64,000 nt of DNA from Notamacropus eugenii (Eukaryota; Chordata; Mammalia; Diprotodontia; Macropodidae), in NCBI RefSeq assembly GCF_028372415.1, contig NC_092875.1, forward strand, positions 341,241,123 to 341,305,122. Reading direction: 5' to 3'. Each line of letters opens with the position of its first letter. Positions within the stretch are counted from its first letter, which is position 1. Positions 1 through 10,897 of this stretch are shown here, one piece after another. The notes beneath the pieces were generated by a model. The model did no database searches and was not told the origin of the DNA. It saw nothing but the letters and a program-made list of their open reading frames with translations. A program made the position numbers and the translations under genes.

Positions 1-215
1 AATGTTCCTCATATTGTTCTCATGAAGTTAATATTTTTTTAACTCAAGTTTAGACTTGACACTGATCTCTGCTAAATTTCCCTTTATTGGATTCAATCCA
101 TTCTTCTAATGTGTTGAAATCTTTTTGGATTCTGACTTTGTCACCCAACATGTTAGCTATCCACTCTAAGCTTCGTGTCCTCTACACAGGATAATATGCC
201 ATGTGTAACTTGTGG
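1..215 (-). mobile_element. Ancient LINE-like fragment, possibly CR1/L3, antisense
   Basis: The stretch resembles an ancient mammalian repeat I know from other genomes (phrases such as 'ttggattctgactttgtca' and 'gttagctatccactct'), seen here in diverged form. Orientation and family are tentative. No open frame of note. Confidence 0.3.
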
Positions 216-220
216 ACTAG

Positions 221-408
221 AACCGAAGAGCTGAGTTTTCATGGGCCATGTTCAATTTTGTGAACTGCTCATTAATCATCTCTTTTGGCTTGTGCAACTA
301 CCTATGGTAAATAGCTCATGGCTCAGAACAGAAGTTCTGAGTTTGCACAAAGGGGGTTCAATCTTGGGAGCTCTGTGCTCATCATCTCTTTTGGCTCATG
401 CCCCAACC
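221..408. repeat. Two diverged direct copies, about 106 bases apart
   Basis: The block from 221 (ccgaagagctgagtttt...) recurs from 327 (cagaagttctgagttt...), and both end with a shared ctcttttggct near 290 and 396. The similarity is clear but diverged, so this is an old tandem duplication or part of an unassigned repeat. Confidence 0.5.
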
Positions 409-670
409 CAGGGTTTCCCCCAGGAACATCAGAATTTGGTTCATTTTGCTTCTACTCAACCTCCTCCCCACTTCTCAAGGAACACTTAAATTTGGCTCAT
501 GTCTAGGTCTCTAGAGAAAAGAAAAACTATTGTCATAGAATACATAGAAGAGAGGCTTCATCATCCAATGAAAACAATGCAAGAACTTACACAAAATCTC
601 ACAAAAAGTCAAAACAACCCTGCTTCCTTTCCCAATGCACTTACCTCTCACAGGGTCTTATAATACTACC

Positions 671-1020
671 CCTGCAGACTTATAATACTGCCCTTGGGTT
701 GACAATTTCCTGACCCAAAAGGAAAAGTGTTTTAGGGTTGCTAGAAAGTTAAGCAAGTCACCCTCTTGTTGAACTCTAACTTCAACTGTTGCCTAGACAG
801 CCCTACAGACTTATAATACTATCTTGGGCATAAGGAACACTTGAAAGAAGAAATCACTTGGGTTTACTAAAGAGTCAGGAAATCCCCCTTCCTACAGTGA
901 GCTGCACCTCCCCCAAGAGACCTTTACAAACCTACAGATTTATGGTACTATCCTGGGGCTAACTCTCCTATCCCAGAAAGAATTTTGAGTTGCTAGATAG
1001 TCAAGCAACCCTCTTCCCCC
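671..1020. repeat. Tandem repeat, period about 130 bases, nearly three copies
   Basis: Unit starts are at 671, 802 and 931, each with a variant of cctacagacttataatact. Each unit then has a ...gttgctag-like or ...tttactaa-like block and a pyrimidine-rich stretch of cccctctt type. A partial copy of the start motif lies at about 652. The units are well diverged, so the array is old. No coding capacity. Confidence 0.65.
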
Positions 1021-1078
1021 AGAATATCATCATTCATATGATTCACAGAACAAGAGTCTATGTTTGCATTACTATTTG

Positions 1079-1131
1079 TTCTCTGTCTCTCTCTGTCTCT
1101 CTGTCTCTGTCTCTGTCTCTGTCTCTCTCTC
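1079..1131 (+). repeat. (TCTCTG)n-type microsatellite
   Basis: Runs of tctctg and tctc with few interruptions. An apparent short open frame over it is a by-product of the simple repeat. Confidence 0.9.
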
Positions 1132-1254
1132 CTTTGCTGATTTTTATCAGCTTCTTCCAGAAGGCAAAAGATGAAACTTAGTCATGGGATAAACACCTAA
1201 GAAAATACAAGAGAGAGTCAGAAGGGCCTTACACCCTCTATATATCTATTGCTT

Positions 1255-1470
1255 CATCTAATCAATCAATAAACAAGCATTCCTTAAACACCTGCTATAT
1301 ACCAAGTACCAGGTTAGGCTAGGCATTGGGAATACAAAGGCAAAAATGAAATAGACCCTGCTCTCAAAAAACTTACAGTCCTTTGGGAGAAATATGTACC
1401 TAAATAAACATATATTAAAAAGCACGAAGTAAATTTATAGGGAAAAGTCTTAATAGCTGGGAGAGGGGGA
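1255..1470 (-). mobile_element. L2 LINE 3' end
   Basis: Antisense L2 tail: caatcaataaacaagcattc, then acctgctatataccaagtacc and the usual 'tacaaaggcaaaaatgaaa...ccctgctctca' block. On the minus strand it reads towards the L2 3' terminus. Confidence 0.75.
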
Positions 1471-1491
1471 CTAATTTTTTTAGGAGACAAT

Positions 1492-1548
1492 CTGGGACTT
1501 GCCCAGAGTCACATAACTAGTAAGTGTCTGAGGCCAGAAGGGGCTAAT
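1492..1548 (-). mobile_element. MIR core fragment
   Basis: ttgcccagagtcacataactagtaagtgtc is the antisense MIR core. Only about 50 bases survive. Confidence 0.6.
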
Positions 1549-1554
1549 TTTTTA

Positions 1555-1700
1555 AAAAATAATTTATATCACTTTTCACTTTAACAAATGTCAAGTACCT
1601 ACGATATGTGAAACACTGTGTTGAGTGTTAGGGATATACAAAATTCAAAGAGATTTAATCCTTTCCCTTGTAGAACTTACAAACTAGCAGTTCCCCAGAG
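1555..1700 (-). mobile_element. L2 LINE 3' end, diverged
   Basis: Antisense L2-like order: 'tcaagtacctacgatatgtg', 'gttagggatatac', 'cctttcccttgtagaacttac'. Older and more diverged than the copy at 1255-1470. Confidence 0.55.
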
Positions 1701-1879
1701 TAAAGTTACATCTCCTTCCCTTTAGGATACAAGGGGGACCTCTGAGGGATCAAGGTGCCTTCTAATACTATCATTCTTTAGCCACCATCCAATGTGTTCT
1801 CCTTAATATCAGTCACTAGTTAATGTTCTCCAAATATTGCCTCAATGTCATTCTGACCGGTTGACATCTCTTCAATATC

Positions 1880-2500
1880 GATAACCAATTAAACTCAACT
1901 TTAACAAAGGAATATTTACTGAAAAGATATAAGGACCAAAGTATATCTAGGAAAACTTTTGTGAATTGATAAAGGGTGAAGTGAGGAGAACCAAGGAGAA
2001 AAAGTGATACAGTAGTATTATAAAGAAAAACAATTTTGAAAGACAACAATTTTTATCAACATAATGACCAAACATGGTTCTAGAGGACTGATGTGAAAAT
2101 ATACTACCCACTTACTGACAGAGAGTGAATGAACCTAAGATGCCTGGTAAAACACATTTGCAGATGTAGCCAGTGGAAAGATGTGCTTCACTTGGGTTTT
2201 GCTTTCTGTTTTCTTTTTTCTAATAGGAGGATCAGAGAGGAGGATGGGAATAGGATAAGGGAAATAAAAAAGACTCATTAAAGCATCTTTTTTAATGTAT
2301 TAAAGAGAACAGAAATAAGGCCAGAAAGAATCACAGACAATAGGATAGTTTTGACAGTTGCACATTGAATTTATTATATTAAATTTATTTAATTATTAAA
2401 ATTTATTATATTAAAAGAAAAATAAGCTATACAGGATAGAGATCTGAAGTTTCATATACAATCTTCTTCCTCTGTAATTTATGCATGTTGACATGCCCAT
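1880..2500 (+). mobile_element. L1 3' UTR fragment (old marsupial L1 family)
   Basis: Shares with other copies here the order 'tctagaggactgatg', 'acttactgacagagag', a purine-rich block and 'aagcatctttttt', ending in an AT-rich tail. Related copies lie at 17227-17922 and 58265-58880. No ORF2 coding remains. Confidence 0.6.
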
Positions 2501-2954
2501 TTTTTATTTGTTGAGAATAAAAAGTTTAACCCAAATTACAAAAATTCTGAAACCAAGAACTCCCTTTTTTTAAGACCACCTCACTCTCTAGGGAGAATGA
2601 CCTCAAACTTAGAGAGCTCTCTGCTAAAGGGGTAACTCACAGTTCTGGCAAATCCTTTTAGTAAAAGTTCCTTTTGTTCCCTTGTCCCTCATGCTTTAGA
2701 CATAGTGGAGCTTTTCTGCTTGAGTCCTTATAAGGATACTGAAGTTTTATTTCCTCAGCGTGTCTAGTTTGTCCCTGGCTCCAAATGCAGACACTACTGT
2801 TCATCACTATTGTTCTAAGAAACACTTCTAGGTTGTCAACGAAGTTCATGAGATTGTCCTCTGGTCAAGGAGGTGGGGAGGAGGCAAAGTTCTATTCTCT
2901 TACCCCTCCCCATTGAAATGATTCCCTCTCTAGGACTTGGCTAGGGCTGTTTTA
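2501..2954. other. No recognisable feature
   Basis: Non-coding, AT-rich DNA downstream of MOCOS. A 63-codon frame on the minus strand (2658-2849) has no family signature and no splice context. Confidence 0.5.
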
Positions 2955-3115
2955 ATTTAATCGAATAAGCACTTATTAAGCACCTGTGACATGAGGGGCA
3001 CTGTGATAAGTGCTGGGAATACAGTTTATAAAAAGAATGACAATCCTTGCCCTAAACAAACTTACAGTCTGAAGAGGGAGACAATACATAGAAGGAGGAA
3101 AGAAAGTTGGGGGGA
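2955..3115 (-). mobile_element. L2 LINE 3' end
   Basis: Antisense L2 tail: 'aataagcacttattaagcac', 'gataagtgctgggaatac', 'ccttgccctaaacaaactta', 'gggagacaatac'. Confidence 0.8.
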
Positions 3116-3504
3116 GGGCAGGACAATGGAGCTGGAACCAGGCAAAGCAAATGCAAAGTGCAGAGAGTCTAGTCTCTACCTTCTGTAAAGAAAGATAGTG
3201 TTTCCCTCCCACCGCAGTCCAGACACTAGGATGCTTTACGTTCTGAACTATTTTGTAGTAAACCTACAGAGTGTGATGGGGTCTCCTCAGTCAATACTAA
3301 CGTGTCATTTTGAAGAAGTTGTTCACCTAGCTGAAATACCTTTGATTGATTCAATAAATTCAAAATTCAAAAAATCTCACTTGGTAAAGGTATCAGAGCT
3401 AAAGTATTTTATTATTTACCTTAATTTTTATTGATCTTGATAACTAATTGGCTCAATCAATCCCCACTCTTCCTTATACCTGTATAAGTTGTCTCTTCCC
3501 AACA

Positions 3505-3615
3505 GAATACAAGCTCCTTGAAGTCAGAGACTGTGGAATATTGGGGTTTGTATTCCCAGTGCCTCATATGGTACCTGACACAAGGAACCGCGATTGATTG
3601 AATAAAGGAATGAAT
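3505..3615 (+). mobile_element. L2 LINE 3' end
   Basis: Sense L2 tail: 'acaagctccttgaagtcaga', then 'ttcccagtgcctcatatggt', ending in gattgattgaat. The element stops directly against an antisense L2 tail. Confidence 0.75.
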
Positions 3616-3617
3616 AA

Positions 3618-3990
3618 GCATTTCCTAAGTGCTTACTCTATGCCAAGCACATTGTTACTCACTGGAGATATAGTACAAAAAAGTAAAGACGGGCTCTGTC
3701 TTCAAAGAGTCTGCAGAGTCAGTTAATAAATATTTATTAAGCACCTACTGTGTACCACCCACTGAGTAAAGTGCTGGGGATGCAAAGAAAGGAAAAAAGA
3801 CAATGCCTGCTCCTGAGGAATTAATCACCTAACTGGGGAGACAACATGCAGATAACAACATACAAACAAGCCATATTAAATACAGGATAAACTGGAAATA
3901 ACCAAAAGAGGGAAGGTTCTAGAATTAAGAAGGATTTGGAAAGAATTTCTTTAGAAGGTAGAAGTTGAACTGAGACTCTTAGGAGACCAG
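3618..3990 (-). mobile_element. Two adjacent antisense L2 3' ends
   Basis: One tail starts at about 3605-3618 (aataagcatttcctaagtgc) and a second, better kept one at about 3722 (ttaataaatatttattaagc), with the following 'gctggggatgcaaagaaagg' and 'gaggaattaatcacctaac' blocks. Confidence 0.75.
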
Positions 3991-4394
3991 GAACTGGCTG
4001 ACTGACTGACTGAAAACCACGCAGGGAGGTTTTTTAAGGAGCTTGGCCAAGAAATGGAGGAGTGATACCATATGACAGCTTACGTGGATGGTGGGATCAA
4101 GTGAGAGTTTATTAAGGATGGAGGGACACTGAGCATGTTTGTAGGCAGTAGGAAAGGAAGTCGTAGATGGGCAGAGATTGAATACTAGAATGAGAGAGAA
4201 GATGGTTGAGGGAGCAAACTGCTGGAGGACTCATGAAGTACAGGGAGAGAGGCTGGAATTGCCAAGGAGAAGGGTCACCTCTTCATCAAAGACTGGAGCA
4301 AAGGAAGAAATATTAGTGGGGCAATAGGGAGAAGGTGGGAGGGCAAGAGCAAGGGACTGAGGTGACTTACTCTGCTTAATACCAGAGGAATGAA
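3991..4394. other. Probable ancient interspersed repeat, family not assigned
   Basis: Purine-rich text such as 'aatggaggagtgatacca' and 'ggagaagggtcacctcttca' resembles an old mammalian repeat I cannot name. No gene is seen. Confidence 0.3.
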
Positions 4395-4645
4395 CTAGAA
4401 GGAGTGAGTAAGAACTGTAAAGGCAAATTTAGGCTTGATGCCAGAAAGAACTTCTTAAAGATCATAGACTCAAAAACTAGAATTGGCTCCCTTGGGAGGC
4501 AGTGGGTCCCTCTCATTAAAAGTCTTAAAGCAAAGGCTAGAAGACTCCTTGTGAATGCTGTGATGAGGATTTTTTTCAGATATAGCTAGGCAGCTTTTTA
4601 GATTTTCTTTTGCTTTTTTAGCTGTAAGATTGTGTGATTCTATAA
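4395..4645 (+). mobile_element. CR1/L3-type LINE 3' end
   Basis: The order 'ttaggcttgatgccagaaag', 'gaggcagtgggtccctctca', 'cttaaagcaaaggctagaag' and a terminal 'tgtgattctataa' is the signature of a CR1-clade 3' end. Confidence 0.65.
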
Positions 4646-5139
4646 CATACTTTAGGAGTAATGGCTATTGGACATCTTTCCTTGTTCTGAATTACAGGGA
4701 CAAATGACTTCCTAATCCAGATGTTGGGTCATTGGACAAGTTTTAGTCCCTCTCTCATCAATTTGCATATCTAAGATCTCTTGCTTTTATAATCTACAAA
4801 GAAAAATTGTTTGTATAATCTATCCACAGAAACTATGTGTACATGCTGATTGATATACTCTAATTCTCCACCCTCACTGACATTCTCCGGTCAATAACCA
4901 GGCATGGGCCTCAGCACTAAGGATTTAAATGGCAAAAATCAGCTCATCATGTATGAAAAATGATGCTCCGTGTATTAAAATTTTGGTTTTACAGATGATG
5001 CTGGATGTAATTTGTAGTAGTATTTACTTAGGCTTTCCTATTGTGAAGTTCTCCCTAGGAAATCTTACCATCAAAAGTATTAACATGTGAACTGAGAATA
5101 GGTTGGGAAGTCTTCTTGAAATAGGAATTTGGGTAAGAG

Positions 5140-5355
5140 TCTTCAACTTCCAAGCCAGGAGACCTGGGTTTGAATCATATCTCCAGCCCTTACAGGCAGC
5201 ATGATTGAGAGTGATGCTCAACTTTTCTGTACCTCAGTTTCCTCATCTGTAAAATGGAAATGATAATGTTTACGTTATCTACCCATGGCATCACTGTGAG
5301 AGAACCACTTTGTAGGCTATAGAGATCACAGTTGTGTGCTGTTACTATTATTTTT
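5140..5355 (+). mobile_element. MIR SINE
   Basis: tRNA-like head with 'gacctgggtttgaatcat', then 'gtacctcagtttcctcatct' and 'gtaaaatggaaatgataatg', which is the MIR order in sense direction. Confidence 0.85.
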
Positions 5356-5825
5356 GAGTCTATTTTACAAAATAAACCGAGATAAAAAAAATTAATCTTA
5401 AACCCTCTTGAGAAGAACAAGGAAAAGCTTGCACTGCAGGCAAATGTGGACATTTTGGGAAAACAGTATCTTCTATAATGTAACATTGCATCAAGATTTT
5501 TAAATATAAGCTTTTAAAAAGCACAGTAAGAAAAAAGTGGCTATTGAAGTGTTCTAACAGATGTGGGGGAAAATACAAATGTGTTATTCTTAATGTGTAA
5601 AAATGCTGGCCCCTTTTTGTAGGATAGGCCCTTATCACTTAGTCTCCCTTGTACCAACTTAGAGCAGATATTTGTGAAAAAGCTGGTCAAAGAAAAGAAT
5701 ATATTACATAAATAAGGAACAGTTTTCCTCTGTGTAAAGCTAATAGGCTAATAATTAAATCCATCACTTTGGTCTCAGTAGACCAAGCCAGTTATCTAAT
5801 GCAGATATATCCATATTAATTGCAA

Positions 5826-6195
5826 TAGAATCAATCAATAAATATTTATTATTCCAGGTACTATGTTTAACACTGAAGATATTTTTTTAAAGCCATAGTC
5901 CCTACCCCCAAGGAGCTTCTATTCCAAAGGTGGAAAACAACTGAAGACTGAAAGACAATCTTAGAAGAGAAGGCTCTTTATTGCCAAGATTTGAATATAA
6001 TTTTGTCTGCTAAATATTTAATTGCAATTTACAAAAGGCAATAAATTGAATCTGGCTATGAAAAGTCTTTAAGACCAAAAAAGTAAAGTGTGTGCTTGGC
6101 ATGATAGGCAATAGGAAATCATTGCTGGTTCTTGAGGAGGGGAGTAACATGATGAAAATAGTTTTTGGACTATTTATCTACTAGGTATAGAATAA
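5826..6195 (-). mobile_element. L2 LINE, 3' end plus internal part
   Basis: Antisense L2 tail at 5826-5970 (aatcaataaatatttattat ...). Near 6110-6160 follows the antisense ORF2-end text 'ggagtaacatgatg' with 'aataggaaatcattgctgg'. The middle is diverged. Confidence 0.6.
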
Positions 6196-6239
6196 TCTGA
6201 AAGATAAGAAAGGTTAGAGTAACTAAGTTGTGTTCATCT

Positions 6240-6545
6240 CTGATCAATATAAGTCAAAGAAGAATTTGCCTTGGGCTGTGTTCCTTAGGAAATGAGGACT
6301 AAGGCTAATGGGAAGGAATTATAGGAAGACATTCCAACTTAGCATAAGAATTTTCTAAATCTTAGACCTGTCCAATAAAGTAACAAGCTTCTCTCCTTGC
6401 AAAGCATTAGTATTTATAGCCATCTGCCAAGAGTGGTGTAGAGGGGATTGACTAAACTAGAGAAGATTTTGGACCAGATGACTATCCAAGGTCCCCTTCA
6501 ATTCCAATATTCTCTGTGGTCAGTAGATTCAGTCTATATGTCAAC
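6240..6545 (+). mobile_element. Diverged CR1/L3-type LINE 3' end
   Basis: 'agacctgtccaataaagtaa', 'gtagaggggattgactaaac', 'ggaccagatgactatccaag' and 'tccccttcaattcc' match the order of a CR1-clade 3' end, although the copy is old. Confidence 0.45.
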
Positions 6546-7019
6546 GTGCAGGAGAGAAAAATGGTTCTACTCCCTTTGTGCAGGACCTACAGCCCTCTGT
6601 GCAACTATGGCAGGTACACAGACATAACAGGAATGTGACATAGGTTTGGAATATGGCAAAGAATAAGGGAAGTAATAAAAGAGTCTTTCTTTGATTTGCT
6701 TAATGGCTCCACTGGGGGGACTAAACAAAAACATGATGTTCTGAGTTGGTCTTCTCTGCTTGTTGCTGTAAAGCTAAGAATTTGGCTGTTGATCATCCCC
6801 TGGTACAAGTAGACACACTTTTGCCTGCAGTGGAGAATAGAGCAGGAGGGTAGATGCAATCTTCCAATCCTCTCAGCCCAGGTAGGCACTTACCACTCCC
6901 CTTGACAGCAAAGAGATAGTGGTAAAAAAAAAAAAAAAAGAACCCCCAAATTCTACATAAAGCATGAAAGTAACAATATGCAAAAATGGCATGATATCAA
7001 CAGAAATATAAATTAAAAC
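6546..7019. other. No recognisable feature apart from a poly-A run
   Basis: Contains a 16-base A run near 6925-6941. The 94-codon minus-strand frame at 6605-6889 has no family signature. The MOCOS transcript could end here or just above. Confidence 0.4.
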
Positions 7020-7427
7020 TCCCCACATATTTTAATAAACTTCTTGTTTCGAGATAATCTATAGTGAAATACATATTTGCATTTGAACAAGTGACTGTTT
7101 TGAATAATCTTTAATTATATGGGATATTTAGCCTAATTCTTTTCTCCATCTCATTCCTCTACTCTACTAGTATGAATCTATTCTGGATATCATTGGGATA
7201 TCATTCAGGAGAGGAAAAGGGAAAACACTCCCTCAAGTTCCTACTCTTCGTAGGAGCAGAATATCCCATTTTCCTTTTAAAAGCACTTCTTGAAGAACTG
7301 AGTTGACAGTATGTTTTTGTGGATGATTTGCAAATTGTAACAAAGATCATGGAGTCAGTTGGGAAAGACTTAATTTGTGCCTGAAAATGCTGCCCTGAAT
7401 ATTATCATCCTAAAGTCGGTCTGCTCC
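7020..7427 (-). other. MOCOS: Probable MOCOS 3' UTR
   Basis: This is the sequence directly after the MOCOS stop codon on the minus strand. I see no AATAAA on that strand here. ATTAAA-type signals lie on the complement at 7110-7115 and 7031-7036, so a 3' UTR of roughly 320-400 bases is possible. The exact cleavage site is not visible. Confidence 0.4.
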
Positions 7428-7553
7428 TCAATAACTTGGTAAAGAGTTGTTTTCTGTATCTTTTAACACTGGAAGCAACTGTGATCCCACTGAGAGGAAA
7501 CATGTCGCAGATGAGTCTGAAGGCTCATGCATCAGGTATACCCCAAAGTTAAC
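7428..7553 (-). CDS. MOCOS: MOCOS terminal coding exon (C-terminus, stop codon)
   Basis: The acceptor is a clean pyrimidine tract ending TTTTCTAG on the complement, and the exon is in phase 0, as the donor of the exon at 28115-28219 requires. It encodes 41 residues and a TGA at 7430-7428. It starts VNFGVYLMH and carries FLSVGSQLLPVLK, which closely matches the end of vertebrate molybdenum cofactor sulfurase. This is the last beta-rich part of the MOSC domain. After LPVLK the marsupial protein has ten more residues, about nine fewer than human MOCOS as I remember it, so the extreme C-terminus is short or diverged. The next intron is 20.6 kb and an L1 fragment begins within 80 bases of the acceptor. 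Confidence 0.93.
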   Translation of the reverse strand, partial: VNFGVYLMHEPSDSSATCFLSVGSQLLPVLKDTENNSLPSY

Positions 7554-7599
7554 CTAGAAAACAAGAAAAAAAAGATTTGTTTGAATATTATTCTTATTA

Positions 7600-8170
7600 A
7601 CAATAATAAACTTCAAAGAAAGTACATTAGAATCTTTAATAACAATCATTTTGGAGAGCAATTTGGAATTAAGTCCAAAGAATTATCAAACTGTCTATGC
7701 CCTTTGACCCAACAATATCACTACTAGGTCTATTTCCAAAGATGATAAGGGAAAAAGGAAAAGAACCTATGTCTTCTAAAATACTTATAGCAGTTTTCTT
7801 TGTGGTGGCAAAGAACTGGAAATTTCAGGGATGCCCATATGAGGAATGGCTAAAGAAATTGTGGTATATAATCATGATGGAATACTACTGTGCCATAAGA
7901 AATGATGAGCTCGATGATCTTAGAAAAACATGGATAGACTTGCACAAAATAATGATGAACAAAATGGGCAGAATCAAAAGAACAATGTATAACAGCAATA
8001 CTGTTTTAAGAACAACTTTGAGCAAATAAGTCATTTTGACTATTATAAATACCCAAATTAATTACAAAGGATCTGTGGAAGAAGATGCTATCTGCATCCA
8101 GAGAAAGAACTGATAAACTGAAGTATGTATAGAATGATTTTACATATATACATATTTGTGTTTTTTAACA
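7600..8170 (+). mobile_element. L1 LINE, ORF2 C-terminus and start of 3' UTR
   Basis: The translation includes the marsupial L1 ORF2 end (CPLTQQYHY, then KILIAVFFVVAKNWKF and MMEYYCAIRND) in two frames, so the copy is broken. Text 'tgcatccagagaaagaactg' begins the 3' UTR. It is 5'-truncated and lies antisense to MOCOS. Confidence 0.85.
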
Positions 8171-8690
8171 CAGACTGAAACTATGACCCAGTATGAGTAT
8201 AGTTTGCAGGGGAATCCAAGGGCCCTCTTAAAAGCTTTTAATCTGTTTTTGTCTTTATTGAGAAATGGATTTACATAGCACCATAATATGTTTAATTTAA
8301 AGAGTAGGAGGAATGAATGCTCTGAGTGAATGTGCTGAACAATGAATGGACCAAGAGAGATTGTATAGTCCTTGTAAAAGGTGGATTTTAGCATGCTTTG
8401 GTTTGAAAGCAATAATCTGGAAGATGTAGGTATTAGGTCACTCTAAGCCTAAAAATTGATTACATATAGCTAGAATTAGTAGCTGTTACTTTATTACTGT
8501 CACTTTGCATATTTCATTCACCTCCATGGCTTCAACTCCCACTTTTATGCAAGTGTCTCCCAGGTATATTTTCTCCAGAACCACATCAATAGCTGTTTGT
8601 ATGACATTTCTACCTGGGTGTGTCGCTGAACTTTGAACTCATTAGTTCTAAAATTGAGATTATTATCCTTCCCTCTTGCCCTACTCTTCC
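8171..8690. other. Intron sequence, nothing recognised
   Basis: AT-rich intron DNA without splice-flanked open frames or a clear repeat family. Confidence 0.5.
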
Positions 8691-8691
8691 T

Positions 8692-8985
8692 TCTAGGGGC
8701 AGCAAAGTGGTGCAGCGGAGCACCAGTGCAAGAGTCAGGAGGATCTGAGTTCACATCTTACCTCAGACACTTGACACTCACTAGCTGTGGCAAGTCACTT
8801 AACCCCAACTGCCTCGTCTTGGATCATCTCCAGTCACTGGATTCAGATGGCTCTGGAGGAGAAGTGAGGCTGGTGACCTACTCAGCCCTCCCTCACTCAG
8901 TACAAAGTCAAGTGCAAGTCATGTCATTATTTCTCTCTGATGGCATGGTCTTCTTCGGCAATGAAGGATGAATACACACACATAC
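8692..8985 (+). mobile_element. Marsupial SINE with tRNA-like head and RTE-type tail
   Basis: The head has 'gtggtgcagcggagcaccag' and the B-box-like 'gagttcacatctt', followed by 'gtggcaagtcacttaacccc'. The body is 'ggctctggaggagaagtgag'. The tail 'gatggcatggtcttcttcgg' with a caatgaagga and aca-repeat end is the 3' end used by marsupial RTE-type LINEs. A 112-codon open frame through it is a by-product. Confidence 0.8.
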
Positions 8986-9189
8986 ATATTTGTGTCTAAT
9001 GGTAGCCATTTCTGGGGTGGGCAGGGGCAGAAGAAAAAAGTCACATGCTAACTTTACTATATGTTTTAAAAGAACTGCAAGTAGTACATAATAGATATAT
9101 AGTTTCATGCGCAATTATCTTTTTTCTAGTCTACTGTTATAGAAATGCTTGCTTTATTTCATAAGTTCAGAATAAAATAATTTTTTTCA

Positions 9190-9330
9190 GTTTTTAAAAT
9201 TAGTCTTCTATTTTTACCAGTTCATGTAAAAATAATTTTTAATATGTTTTTAAAACTTTAAGTTCCAAATTTTCTTCCTTCCTCCCTCCCCACCCTACTT
9301 CCTATTTGAGAAGGCAAGAAATTTGATACA
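9190..9330 (-). mobile_element. Possible antisense L1 3' UTR
   Basis: 'ttaagttccaaattttcttc', a run of cctccctcccc, and 'gagaaggcaagaaatttgat' resemble the purine-rich 3' UTR of marsupial L1 read on the other strand. Confidence 0.4.
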
Positions 9331-9337
9331 GGTAAAA

Positions 9338-9342
<5 letters not shown>

Positions 9343-9410
<68 letters not shown>

Positions 9411-9415
9411 TGTGT
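9343..9415 (+). repeat. (TG)n microsatellite
   Basis: About 73 bases of TG with three TATG interruptions. Confidence 0.95.
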
Positions 9416-9524
9416 CTACTGAAATTTTTCTATAACCCTACTTGGTAAAAAGTAAAATTTAGTGTAAGGGAAGGTTCACTACTTCATTACTAGAAGCACC
9501 TCATTATGTGGCACCCCTTCTTAA

Positions 9525-9935
9525 CAGTCCTCCGATCACAGAATTGCAGAATTAGAAGGGATTTTACAGCTCACTTTGTCAAGCCTAAATCTGAACAGAA
9601 ATCCTTCTCTGCAGCTCCGGCCAAAGAAGCCACCATTTATAACTCTTCTTTCTGTCTTGGAGTAGAGCCCTGTGTCATCACTATTGTTTCTCACTCTGTT
9701 GATCCTTATCCAAATGTATTCCATCCTGTCCTGCCTGATCTTAGAATCATAGGATCATAGATTTAGAATTTATCTAATCCAACTCTCTCATTTTATGGTG
9801 AGGGAAACATGGGCTGGGAGAGGCTAAGTGACTTTGCCCAAAATCATTCAGGTAGTAGTAAATGGAAGAGACAAGATTTGAAACCAAGTCTTCTCTGTCC
9901 ACCTCTGTCCACTCTTCTACTGAGCCACAATTTCT
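9525..9935 (-). mobile_element. MIR-type SINE, with an older repeat upstream
   Basis: From about 9740, 'agaatcataggatcatagat', 'ctcattttatggtgagggaa' and 'ggctaagtgactttgcccaa' follow the antisense MIR order. The piece at 9525-9735 starts with a similar 'gatcacagaattgcagaatt' but is otherwise unassigned. Confidence 0.55.
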
Positions 9936-10811
9936 TTACATCTCTTAAACCAACCCTGCTATTCCACTAGTCTTTTTTATCTATTCTCTTCCTTTTGAAT
10001 AAGGCATATCCTTCCAGTTCCATTTCAAAGAATTTCAGCAAATTTTAAGGTCAAGTTTGATTTTTTTTAAATTAGGATCAATAGGTTGCCTTGTATTACT
10101 TATAGATTGCACATTTCTATATCGATACGTTAAAGCCATAAGTTTAACTTCTGTCTCTTGTCTTTGGATATTGTCTATTGTAAATTTCTAGTCCTCTCTT
10201 CTGTCATACTCATGCTTTGCTTGCTCCTCTCCCTGGTAGCAGGCTTGATAAATCTATGTGGACAGTATTTTTTCCTTTCTTTTTCCCTTTCAGTTTGTAG
10301 ACTTCCTGATTTTTTACTTCTGCACACCTAACCTCATCCCCTGGTCCTCCCACATCTACCACAGTTCAATTTTTTTTTTCTTTCTCATCCTATGAAGTTT
10401 TCTGTGCTTGAATTGCTATGTTATTCCAGAAATGAAAGCCATTCTGTGAAGATCAAAATGCTACAAGTTCCTAGTGAATTGAGCACAATGGTTACACTCT
10501 GACTTGGGGGAGAAAGGTGAGACTTAAAATGGATAAAATGAGAAAAAATCTAGTCAGAATTTTTTATCAGTTATGAGAATGGACAGCAAAAAAAAGAATT
10601 TTGATGGAAACTTAGAGGGAACAACTAAGAATATATTTTATGTATTGAAATGAATTTAAATATACATAGATGATGTGAGAAACACTTGGAGAACTAGACA
10701 TTTCCTCTGATCCCTACAACCTCTCCAAAATAGAAATTATGGTGTCAAAACCTGCAAGGGACCATAACCCTATAACCAGAACTGCAAAGCTCTGAGCTGG
10801 TGGGAGCAGAA
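9936..10811. other. Intron sequence, nothing recognised
   Basis: Pyrimidine-rich stretches around 10150-10390 do not adjoin any open exon. No repeat family could be assigned. Confidence 0.5.
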
Positions 10812-10824
10812 GTGTGTGTGTGCA

Positions 10825-10856
<32 letters not shown>

Positions 10857-10857
10857 C

Positions 10858-10895
<38 letters not shown>
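10812..10895 (+). repeat. (TG)n microsatellite
   Basis: About 84 bases of TG with a TGCA and a short GCGTGCGCG interruption. It produces spurious Thr-His and Cys-Val frames on both strands. Confidence 0.95.

Positions 10896-10897
<2 letters not shown>

Noticed and set aside
671-1020. Regularly spaced repeats, considered as a CRISPR-like array
   Set aside because: Units are 130 bases, diverged throughout, and lie in a vertebrate genome; there is no short exact repeat with unique spacers.
8633-8971. 112-codon plus-strand frame with a hydrophobic N-terminus resembling a signal peptide
   Set aside because: Most of it is the RTE-tailed SINE at 8692-8985.
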